DNA of 64,000 nt from a virus. Location: positions 1 to 64,000 of the IMG/VR virus record IMGVR_UViG_3300033149_002227, one strand, 5' to 3'. Below are positions 18,594-28,700 of the stretch, one piece after another. A model generated the notes under the pieces. The model saw nothing but the letters and a program-made list of their open reading frames with translations, was not told where the DNA came from and made no database searches. The first letter of the stretch is position 1. Every line of letters begins with the position of its first letter. Made by a program: the position numbers and the translations under genes.

Positions 18594-18801
18594 TACCCGG
18601 GGATGGATTCAAACCACCGACACACGCCATGTACTCCAGACTTTTAACTCAGTTCATTCCGATATCCGCTTGGCTGTTCCCCCCGTCCGCGTGACGGGTT
18701 CCATTCCCCTTGCTTCAATCGACTTCATTTAGTATAGACAGGTTTCGTGATCCTTCCGCCTGTCATCTGGGGCGCTGCTCTGTCAACTGAGCTACCCGGG
18801 T
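18594..18801 (-). tRNA. tRNA-like gene interrupted in the anticodon loop
   Basis: Read on the minus strand: acceptor ACCCGGG (18801-18795) pairs perfectly with CCCGGGT (18601-18595). A D-arm GCTC/GAGC (18792-18777), an anticodon stem GCGCC/GGCGT (18775-18771 and 18628-18624, one G-U), a 5-nt variable loop GTGTC and a T-arm GGTGG/CCATC with loop TTTGAAT (18618-18602) complete the cloverleaf. Between the anticodon-stem halves lie 142 nt instead of 7, so there is an insertion of about 135 nt. No splice register gives U33, so the anticodon is not assignable; a CC/TACAT join would give UAC (Val). CCA is not encoded. Confidence 0.7.
18629..18770 (-). other. Structured intervening sequence within the tRNA-like gene
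   Basis: 142 nt between the anticodon-stem halves. It can form CCAGA/TCTGG at its ends, extending the anticodon stem, a 6-bp GACAGG/CCTGTC hairpin and a CCCGTC-ACGCG-GACGGG hairpin. The conserved group I core elements are not evident and it is shorter than usual bacterial tRNA introns, so its class is unknown. It could be a minimal intron, a degenerate insertion or a new RNA. Confidence 0.5.
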
Positions 18802-18888
18802 ATAAAATCGAATATGGATTAACTATAGTACTGGTCTAAACCAGTGTCAACCTTTTTCTTTTATTTAGGTAAAATAGCCCCAAATTTC

Positions 18889-18916
18889 TTGACAAAAGTC
18901 GGTAAACCTGTATAAT
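18889..18916 (+). promoter_or_regulatory. Consensus sigma70 promoter
   Basis: TTGACA (18889-18894), 16 bp, TATAAT (18911-18916): both boxes perfect. It drives the 85-residue gene 24 bp downstream. Confidence 0.85.
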
Positions 18917-18939
18917 GTATCAATCAACTGAGAAGAGAG

Positions 18940-19197
18940 ATGCCCATGTTCAAATCAATCAAAGAAATCAAGAAAGGCGACACAGTAACACTTACTGCAA
19001 TTCGCGGTGGTCATCGTGAAGTGAATTATGAAGGCACCGCGTACAATGATTATAGCGAGCAAGGCAACTGTGTTTCTCTGGTCATGAAGGGAACCAAGAA
19101 GATGTACTGTCTTCGTGAAGGCAAGTTCGGTCTTCGGTTGACCTCATACAAAGGAATCAGCCTTTGTAATGTCGCCCAAGATGGATGGTTTATTTAA
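18940..19197 (+). CDS. Small hypothetical protein under a strong promoter
   Basis: 85 residues, basic. GAGAAGAGAG precedes two possible ATGs (18940 and 18946). The sequence reads like a small beta-barrel (KGDTVTLTAIRGGH, NCVSLVMKGTKKMYCL), a fold common in small nucleic-acid-binding or host-interaction proteins, but no family is recognised. The perfect host-type promoter suggests early, strong expression. It converges on the following minus-strand gene and overlaps it by 4 bases. Confidence 0.7.
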   Translation: MPMFKSIKEIKKGDTVTLTAIRGGHREVNYEGTAYNDYSEQGNCVSLVMKGTKKMYCLREGKFGLRLTSYKGISLCNVAQDGWFI

Positions 19198-19568
19198 TAA
19201 CGCATATACAAAACAGGCAAGGTATCGAATGCAATATGGGTACCATATACCGCCTCGCTTATGTTCTCACAGCATAGCTGAACGGGGCATTCCTTACCGA
19301 CGTATAATGGATTCACGTCCAGCACGGCAATAGTCCCCTTTGATTCTGGCTCGAACATATCATCACTATCGAAGTTGAAATATTGAATTTCGTATGTGAA
19401 ATCTATCACAGTGGTATTTTTGGTAAGCGTGGTGCATTCTAATTTTCCCAAGGTAAGCATCCCAACACGCTCCTCGGTCTCGATACGAGCCACAGCCAAT
19501 TTCGGCCATTCTCCCCGATAATCCGGTGCTACGCCTACGTCACTTATAATGATCCAAGATTCATACAT
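19194..19568 (-). CDS. Hypothetical protein, early-type gene
   Basis: 124 residues, acidic, beta-rich. No family recognised. A host-type promoter lies just upstream, giving a short leader. The sequence has alternating hydrophobic strands (ESWIIISDVGVAP, KGTIAVLDVNPLYV) and several cysteines (ECPVQLCCEN) without a clear metal site. It lies between the strongly promoted 85-residue gene and the late giant gene, in a small pocket of probable early genes among structural genes. Confidence 0.65.
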   Translation of the reverse strand: MYESWIIISDVGVAPDYRGEWPKLAVARIETEERVGMLTLGKLECTTLTKNTTVIDFTYEIQYFNFDSDDMFEPESKGTIAVLDVNPLYVGKECPVQLCCENISEAVYGTHIAFDTLPVLYMRY

Positions 19569-19575
19569 TTGGCAA

Positions 19576-19604
19576 ATTTTATACCACTAAAGTGATCCAG
19601 TCAA
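19576..19604 (-). promoter_or_regulatory. Sigma70-type promoter of the 124-residue gene
   Basis: Minus strand: TTGACT (19604-19599), 17 bp, TAAAAT (19581-19576). The spacer contains the palindrome CACTAAAGTG. Confidence 0.6.
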
Positions 19605-19615
19605 CCTTGCTGGAT

Positions 19616-19663
19616 TTTCTTCACGAAAGTGACTATCTTATTCATGTTATTCTTCAAGAAGGT
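19616..19663. repeat. Paired TTCTTCACGAAAGT-type boxes before the giant gene
   Basis: TTTCTTCACGAAAGT at 19616-19630 differs by one base from the two copies at 5396-5445. A weaker copy TATTCTTCAAGAAGGT lies at 19648-19663, about 33 bp further and 7 bp before the late element. The arrangement (two boxes 33-35 bp apart upstream of TAAATA) is the same at both loci. Confidence 0.55.
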
Positions 19664-19669
19664 TAAGGG

Positions 19670-19677
19670 ATAAATAA
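19670..19677 (+). promoter_or_regulatory. Late promoter of the giant structural gene
   Basis: ATAAATAA with TAAATA at 19671-19676, 27 bp before ATG 19703; the same spacing as at 5461. Confidence 0.75.
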
Positions 19678-19702
19678 CCAGTGACTCAAGGACAACTATT
19701 CC

Positions 19703-22700
19703 ATGGCTAAAGAACGCAGAGCCTTTACAAATTACCCAGAAGGTAGTCAGACACGGCAAAACAACCAAGAGACATTCATTGCGGATGATCCCTCGTTTGA
19801 GCCCGAACAGGCTAATTTCCTTAATGGATTCATAGGTGACCTCACTAACCTCACTGCTGAGGATTTAGAACGTACTCCGCCGATCCTAGAAGGTTCCGCA
19901 GAACGGCAGAAGTATCAACTCGCTGTCGGCTCTACGTTCATCGATCCTGACACCCAAGAACGGGAGAGCGTTGCGTCCTACACCGATTTGGTGAACCAGA
20001 TTGATTCTAATGGTGGTGATGTTTCAGACCCCAACAGAATCTTCGCCGTGGATTTCTACGCTTGGACTCCACCAATTGATTACGACAAGCACATCAATTT
20101 CTCACGTTATTTGTGGATTGGTACTGGTACAGCCAATGTACAGGGTGAATACGTCACCAAAGAACAATCTCATTCCAAGACCGTAATACATCATTGGGAC
20201 GGAGCCACACTAACTCCAAATGCAGCACTCATCTTCAATGGACTTCCGACTGTTATGGCGGCTGGTACCTATGTGGAAGATGCCAGCACCACACAGCGAT
20301 TGGTTTATCTTTCCGATGGTGCCACATGGCAGCTTTTGAATTTGGAAGTAGTCTCGGACGTACCTACCGACTTTTCGGAAGTGGTCACGCCAACCTATTT
20401 CTACGTAGCCCGCACGGGTCCAGATTACCAACGTCCGATTGTATGGAAATACAGCGGTGGGGCTGGCCGATGGATTCCTCTCCCTGTTGTTATAAACAAT
20501 TCGCTGCCGGAATTCCCACGGGAGAATATGATTTGGGAAGATAGCCGTCTTGCGGGCGAGCGCGTACTGAAGTTCTTCGACAGCGGTGCATACCAGATAT
20601 TGACGTACACCGCAGCGGGTGGTCCTCCCGGAACCGCAGGAACCGATGGCGAATACATTTATGATACCCGAGAATTTGAGTCGCTGACCGATACATGGAC
20701 AACGGAGAACTGGTGGAGACATCAGGAAGACTTATCTCCCATAGATCGTGCAGCCACCGATAACGAAGACCAAGCCATCCGTCCTATCATTGAATTCTGG
20801 GACGGTATCGAGGGCATCGTTGGTGATACTAGGGATTACCGAAACGATAGTCCTGTATACAAGAAATATGCAATCGACCAGTCATCCCTCGACGGGTTTG
20901 ATACTGGCGAAGAAACCACGATATTCGAATACACACGTAGTGTTACTGGACAGGATGATCCCGTTTTGGGATTCCCCCTTACCTTCAACAATACTGGTGA
21001 ATTTCTATTCGGGCTCACTTTGGAATCTGATACAACTACGGTTATCGGGTACCATTACTTTTTGGACACAAACACCGGACTGCTACATGGCATATGGCAT
21101 AAGGCTGATGAATTGACCGAACAGGCAGTTGATGCTAACGGGTTGTACGATGTTCCTGTTGGCATGTCGGCGAACCCAGACCATGAAATATTGGTATCTG
21201 CGTCGCGTTCACGCATGCTCCGACACATGACAGGTGTCATAGGGGCTCAGGACGGCTTTGCAGGCTCGACGACGGGTCAGAACTCATACAGATGGACTGA
21301 CCGTAGTCCGACCCTCGGAGCGTCTATAATCGACGCTGAGGAGACCCTGCTGCGTACCACGGCTACGTTACAGGATGCTAATTTGGATTTCCCTGATGCA
21401 ATCCGTCGAATGGCTAAAGATTACAATAAGGTTCTGTTCCGGTTCACCAACAAGATGAATCAACTGTGGGATAATTTATCGTTTACCAATGGTAACGGTT
21501 CTTTGTACCCGGGACTAACTGCTACTGAAGCCTGTGACGCAGTGTTGACTTCTATCTTTATGGGTAGAACGGAAGATTTCCCATACTACAATTCTGAGAT
21601 GGGGACATTCCTAGAAACATTGGTTACTACCGGTACAGCGACGAATATTGATCCAAACCCACGACCAATTTATATTCCCCCATCACCACCGCGTGTTGGC
21701 GCAGCACCAGTATACGAACCCCGTTCATATGAACAACGGGACGGACAAACGGTGCTTATTGGGCATGAAGGGACGGTCATTCCTACATTCACGGATGAGC
21801 GTGATTTGATATGGCTGGAATTTCAGAACCGATTCTTCGGTGCAACACCCGATACGTTTAAGGTAGAAAGTGCGACCTACTCTTCGCGATTCAACGAAGC
21901 TGGAATCACATTATCTGACCATTACGGAAATTATGAACCCGACACGTCCATCCTACCGGTTGAAGATGTGGTTGAGGATTTCAATGCAATCGCCGGACCG
22001 GCAGACGGCTTACGAGTCTTCTCAACTAACACAGCCGTGTTCGCATTATTCAGTGCCGGTCAGTGGTTGACACGACCAGCAATAGTAGATGACATATTTT
22101 TAAACAATGGGGATGGTGAATATTACATTTTCAACGGAGTCGGTACATTTTCCATCGACAGTTGGAATCGACCATTTGCATTTGAGTACACAACTAATGA
22201 ATTCAGACAAATCATTCGTCGCGATTTTGAACGCTTCATCGTCTTCCGTGAAAACGATTTCAGTGAGAATACCACATTCGATGATTCCGATCCCTTCACT
22301 TGGAACTATCGTTCAGCAGGTGTCGAAGGGCATTATGTCGGAATCTACTCACGGGTTTACAACTCTTACCGGCCTCACAGTGCGCCTTGGGAAGTCGTGG
22401 GCTATAGTGTCGAGCCCGCGTGGTGGCGTACTAGCTACGTGCCCGATAGCACTGCTTCCGATGGATCGCCAAGATATGGAAGCGCTAATTCGATGTGGAC
22501 GGATTTCGCGGCTGGCATTGTTGATCATCCTGCGGGGTCGATCCAAAACGACCAATTTATAATGGCTGGACCGGTTCCGGTTGATGCGGTTGGTGAGTTA
22601 CTAGACCCAATCGCTGCCGGAGTTGTGGATAACGCTAAGCTGGATCAGCAACGAATTGACGATATTTGGATATTCGGCGACGGTGCTTTTATTGAGCAGG

Positions 22701-25700
22701 AATTCCTCAACAGTTCCTACTTCTCCTATTCGATAGCCCTTGCTGGTTACTTGATGAAGAATGGTCAGTGGACTGATTCCTTATGGGTATCCAATCGGGT
22801 TCCGATTGGTCAAACAGGCACCTACCCAATATTCAACAATCCTCACATTGTTAACGGGGACACACTCACACGACCAGCTATCAGTTCTCGCCCAATTCAT
22901 CTCGAAATAATCGATGGTGTTACCCAAGTAAACCTTGGTGTTCATGCGTGGATATCTGAAAAAGTCAATGTCGAAGGTGGTAGTCCCACTACGGGTTTCG
23001 CACGGATTGTAAAAAACACCTCTCCCGCTCTTATGTGGAAATGTGCGGGATACATCAACGAAGCACGAACAATTATATCGACCCTATCGCGTGCGGAAAT
23101 TCCGTTCAGTGACGTGCATGTTATTCTGCACAAATCTCAACCTATATCACAAAACTTCACCTCTGGTGTTTTGGTCGCACGAGAAGAAACTGGTGTTGGC
23201 TACCGTGTATTCGGATTTGATCCATTTGATCCATTCTTCACCATCGAACGTTCTACCATTCCGACATCCGGTGGTCAGGTGCTTCTCGCGCAAGACTTCA
23301 CCGTCGTGTACACGGATAATGACGACCCCAATATTACTGGTGGTTCTGTATTCCCAAATAAGACACTTCAGCACACATTTGAAGTTACGGATTTCAGACT
23401 CCCATCCAAATCCACAATTAAGAACACTGCGGTGCTTGCGGTTTTGGTTAACGGCTCGCGAATGAAGTCTCAGCACATAACAGTGGACAATACGAATAAC
23501 ACCGTAACCATCGAAGACCTCGTAGACCTCATAGAAGGAGATGCGATTGTAGTTCAGGTTTTGACCACACAGTCTGATACATCTGCGCAAATACGACAGT
23601 TTGTCGTTAACGGTGTGACCTTCCCATACTTTGCATCTGGTAGTGGTGAATATGATCGCATTGAGTACGGACGCTATTTCGAAACCTCCACTGAAGTTAT
23701 CAACTTCATGCTTGGTTACGGACGCTTCTTGGTAGCACAGGGTTGGATTTTCGATACACTCTCCGAAGGTGGTGCTACTCGTGATTGGATGCTTGGTGCA
23801 CAAAGATTTGCCCGATGGGTTTTGGATGTCGAAAGTGTTTGGAACAGAAATCCAAAAACAGACATTCTCGACGAAGGAACGTTCTATTACAGCCCAATCA
23901 TGAATGAGGCTAACTTCGTTTCACCATTTGGTCAGACTACTAGCGTAGAAACCATCGAGAACGGTGCATATGGCATTCTTAACCGAAACGCCGAACCCAT
24001 CAAGTCTGATGGAACATTAGTATCCCGAATCGATGACCGCATCGAAGTGACCCGTACCGATATAACCGATGACCAAACCGAAATATTCGGATTACGTGTT
24101 AATCTCATTGAAGCTGAACATGTTGTGGTATTCTCCAACATCACTCGATTCAATGATGTTATCTATGACCCTATTAGTGGTCTGGCACAACGTACATTGG
24201 TGGTTGACTCGTACCGCACATTGAACTGGCAAGGACGACTGGAAGCTGATGGTTATATTCTGAGTGGTGGTTCTATTCTGCCAAACTTTGAAAAGCAAGC
24301 ATTCGATTTTACCAGATTCTATGACCGTTTCAATACTGTTGATGACCCGACGAAGCGAGAGCTTGCCCGTGACCTATATGGTTACGTTCCGGCAAATCAG
24401 TCACGTTCGGTAACAACTGGAAACCGTACCCCGAACATTGAGCGTCGTGTTACTTCCGATAGTTCACAATACATGATACCTGTTGGAGCAGCCGACCGCT
24501 CGCGCTTTGATTATTATCGCGGAATGGTTCAAGCCAAAGGTACGAACCGTGCCATCTACGCGTTTACACGTGGTAGCACAATTGGCCGTGATAAATTCAC
24601 CATCAATGAAGATTGGGCGTGGAAGATTGGTCCTCCAGAATTTGGTGACACTCGCAGAGAAGTAATCCGCCTTAATGTGTCTTCTTTGGACTTCCGTGAC
24701 GAAGCTCAGGTCGTAAACTTTGGTGATCCAATTGACACCCGCAACAACACTATTGAGGTGCTGGACTTTGACCGTACCGATCCTGATAATAATCCTAGAT
24801 GGATCGTGCCACCGTCGGAATGCGAAACAGAAGACTCTTGTAATTTGAAATTCCCTATTGACAGAGATACGGGATTGATTGATGTTGACCAGTACGCTTA
24901 CTACGCCAAACTGTATGATATACCGAATAATATCAACATATTAAATCACGTTCAATACGATCCTCAATTGGAGAAGTTCGATACCGGCGCTACATGCTTC
25001 TTGGACTATAGAGTTGACAATGATCCAGCACGATACAATGCTGGACCGGGCGCTTCGTTCTCGAACGACCGATGTTGGAGAGAGCCCCAAGTTGGTTCCT
25101 TATGGTGGAACCCTCTCAGGAAGTTGTACATTCCATATCGCGACTTATTGCCTGAATACGAATCCGCTGCTAAGTTCTGGGGAGACCCACTGTATTACAA
25201 GTCTACCATCGAACGGCCAGATGATGACGACCGAACAGTCATCACCACGTATGATTACTTGGACATCACCCGCATCACACCGGTACCCCATGGCATAACC
25301 ATCGGTGATACTATAGTTGTGTCAATTCAAAAATGCACACAGTCGGAGTACAATCTGACAAATGTTGAAGTGACAGCAACGTCAACAACCGAACTTGAGT
25401 TTGAAATAGAGTCAAATCCAGATACTCCTGCTACGGGTGATCCTGAAGTAGTATTCGGTCACATCGACATATATGAGTGGGTGGAATCTCCCGTTCTTCC
25501 ATCTGAATGGGAAGAATACGTGGAGGGACTGAATGACCCGAATCATCCTAATGGTACTCCGCTGAATGTGGACGACCCATCGTTTGTAGAAATCACTACC
25601 CTTACCACTGGTAACGCACAGACCACTCTTTACTATTTCTGGGTTCTGAACAGCACCGGGGACAACCCAAGAGGCAAAGACCTGACTGCTTTCCAAATTT

Positions 25701-28700
25701 CATCTAGAATAGCCGACCCTACTGCTAATCAGGTACCGTGGTTTGCTCCTGTGGATGAAAATAACATGATCATCTTCACTGATGGTGAAAAGGTACTTGA
25801 TAATTACGGTCTAGAAATAATCATCGACCAACGATTCCTACAAACCCACGGAGCGTTTGTTCTATTCACACAAGGAAGTGATTTCTTCCCTGTTCCTCCA
25901 GAAATTGTAGAAAAGATGGCAGACTGCCTCGCGCAACTCGACGGAAAGGGTAGTGTGGTTCCATCACCAATGTTGGCTCCATCAGAAAAATACGGTTCAT
26001 GCTTTTTCCCAATTCAAACGGTATTTGCTGATGTATCTTCGGCGGTTGATGTTTACGTCAGTTCAATCAACCGAATTTTCAGTAGAAAGAATCTATCGGA
26101 AATCGATATCCTGACCGGTATCTTCAAATTGGATGATGAATTCTCTGATACCAATCCTGATGGTTTTTGGCAACGGGCACCATACGTTAACCGGAGCGTA
26201 GAAGGAGATGAAGTATACGAAGCCGTACAGACAACCGCAGAACGAGATCGTCGGTTCGCCGAAAATCTTTACGCTGAAGGGGACATCGTTCGAGTGATTG
26301 AATCCGGGCAAACTGACCCATGGACAGGGCTTGAAGTTCCTTCAAATTACCAACTCACTGATGGGTTGTTCATAGAGGTAGGTGTTGACAATAATACCGC
26401 GACTATAAACAGAAACATCGTAATCGACCAAGAACGCTTCCGTGGTTCTGCTGGACAAATCGCTGGTGCGTTGTATTTCCTAATTTACGACGTACTGGAA
26501 AAGGGTGAACAGAATGATCTGATGTACTCCTTGATGCACGAAATGAAAGTTCAGCATCCAGACCCGCGTTGTGATTGGTTCTTCAAGACCTCATACATTA
26601 CTACGTTGGTGAGCACGTCTACGGATAACTCTCCATTCGTTCGACCAGATGAAGTGTCAGCAATTCGGGACAATATCCTGAACACCAAACCATTCCGAAC
26701 CAAATTCCGTGGCGACGTTAATGCTGTTTCGTCGGCTGAAATAGAAGATTTCGGCACGAACCTGTTAGAGTTTCCTGACAAGAAGATTACCATGGTACTT
26801 GACCGCCTTTCGTGTAATGCGTTGGATGATTGTGGGTGGGAATCTGGTGCTTGGGACTCTCGACAACTTCCTTGCTCTGTATGGGACAAGCCACTCTGGG
26901 ATTACGACGATTTGGGTCGCCAAGAATATTACCTGTTGGGAACATTTACAGGTGATAATGCTACTAAAAAATTCGTATTCGATGCCATCTTCGATCCTAC
27001 ATTGTACAACATCAAAACCGTTGTTAAACAGAGCGGTGTCGAAGTTGATGCTGACTACATAGTAGTAACCACAAGTCATACCCAAGTGTTCGTCGATACC
27101 ACATTTTCTCTCGCGTCAACATTCACTGTTGAGGTGTTACAGGCACAAGGCTTCTATGCTGATGCAGACCCGACATTCATCGGTACCACATTAGACGAAT
27201 CGTTGTTCTTACCAGCACCAAGTGACTACTTGCACGCTGTTCCGAGAACTCAGGTTCCTCCGACGGAATTCTATACTGTTGTCGGCGGCGACGGAAATAC
27301 GTTTACCACAACGTCGAGCCCATGGATTGAACTTTATCTGAATGGTGTTCTTTTGGAACCATTTGTTGATTATGTGTACGCATTCGATTATGCACTCTCC
27401 ACGTTTTCAGCAATTCTTACAGTTGCTCCGACCCCGGGTGATGAAATCGCATACGGTTTCATCCGTGGTTGCTACGACATTAATGATCCAATGGGTGGAC
27501 GACCAGAAGAACGCATCGTCACCGCAGTAACGGACAGTGTTAATATCTGCGTAATCAACGATTACACGCAAGCCTACCTTGGGTGGGATACAACTCCGTG
27601 GGATGTAGCTGCATGGGATCAAGGACCGGTTAACGTCGGTCGCCGCGTGTTCATCATGAGTGTGGGTGAGCAAGAAAATATTCCTCCGGGAACAGAATTC
27701 TTTAATACGTCCGAAGACATCACGGTTATCGATGCAGCGCTGATTATGGGTACAAGTCCAATATCCTACGAGATCGTCTCGATAGAACTACAGAAAGGCG
27801 GAATTGGTGTTTTTACACCAATGACGGAAGGGGTCGAATATGGATTCATTGGAACGTTCAACAACGCAATTACAACCTTGGCACCAGATCAGGAAGACTT
27901 CATTACTAATGGAGTAGACTTTGTATTTGCAACTACTGGTGGTACCGAAATTCTGTACGTATTCCTAGATGGTGCATTGAAGACCGAAGGCATTGAGTAT
28001 ACGCTAGACGTTACGCGCACCATCATCACATGGACACAACCTGCGCCAGTAATAAGCCCTAATAATGCAACCGCTGCTAGCACCGACGAAGTAGGTGATG
28101 GATTCACAACGGACTACGAAACCGGACACGCGGATGACTCGTTGAACATAGACAATATGTTTGTCTTCCAGAATAGAGACCTTGTTCCGACCGCAGACTA
28201 CTCGGTTGTTGCCGGTGTTGCCGATCTACGTTTTGATACTGCACCTCTGTTGGATGATGAGCTTATTTTCCACACAGTGGGCAACACCTTCGCAGATAAT
28301 TCGGTAGCGTTCACCGTGGACACCTTCACGGCGGGTGCAGCACAGACTATATTCACTACTACTTCCGGTGGATTTGCTACTTCCGAATCAACGTGGGTTT
28401 TTGTTGATGCTAGATACCAAGTAGAAGGAACCGATTACAACGTGACTGGTGTAGACCAAGTTACCTTCACTGCACCAATGGCGGGTGGTGAAGCGGTTGA
28501 AACGCGAGTCATTAATAAGGGTGTCATTAATGTCGAACACATTGTATTCACCTCAACCGCAACCAATGGTGCACCAACTGACATAATCGCCGGATTAAAC
28601 GATGCAAACCCAATTCATCGCACGTTAGTATTTGTTGATGATGAAATTCAGAATGGATGGAAGTCTGCGCCTGAGAATCCAGATTATTCTATTCTGAACA

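Noticed and set aside
18629-18770. Classical group I intron
   Set aside because: The conserved core elements of group I introns are not evident, the length is too small, and there is no U before the 5' junction in any fitting register.
18594-18801. Two separate tRNAs or a tmRNA in the region
   Set aside because: No second acceptor stem of normal length fits either half, and the D-arm is that of a normal tRNA, not of tmRNA. The outer 7-bp acceptor pairing is exact, so one interrupted tRNA is the better reading.
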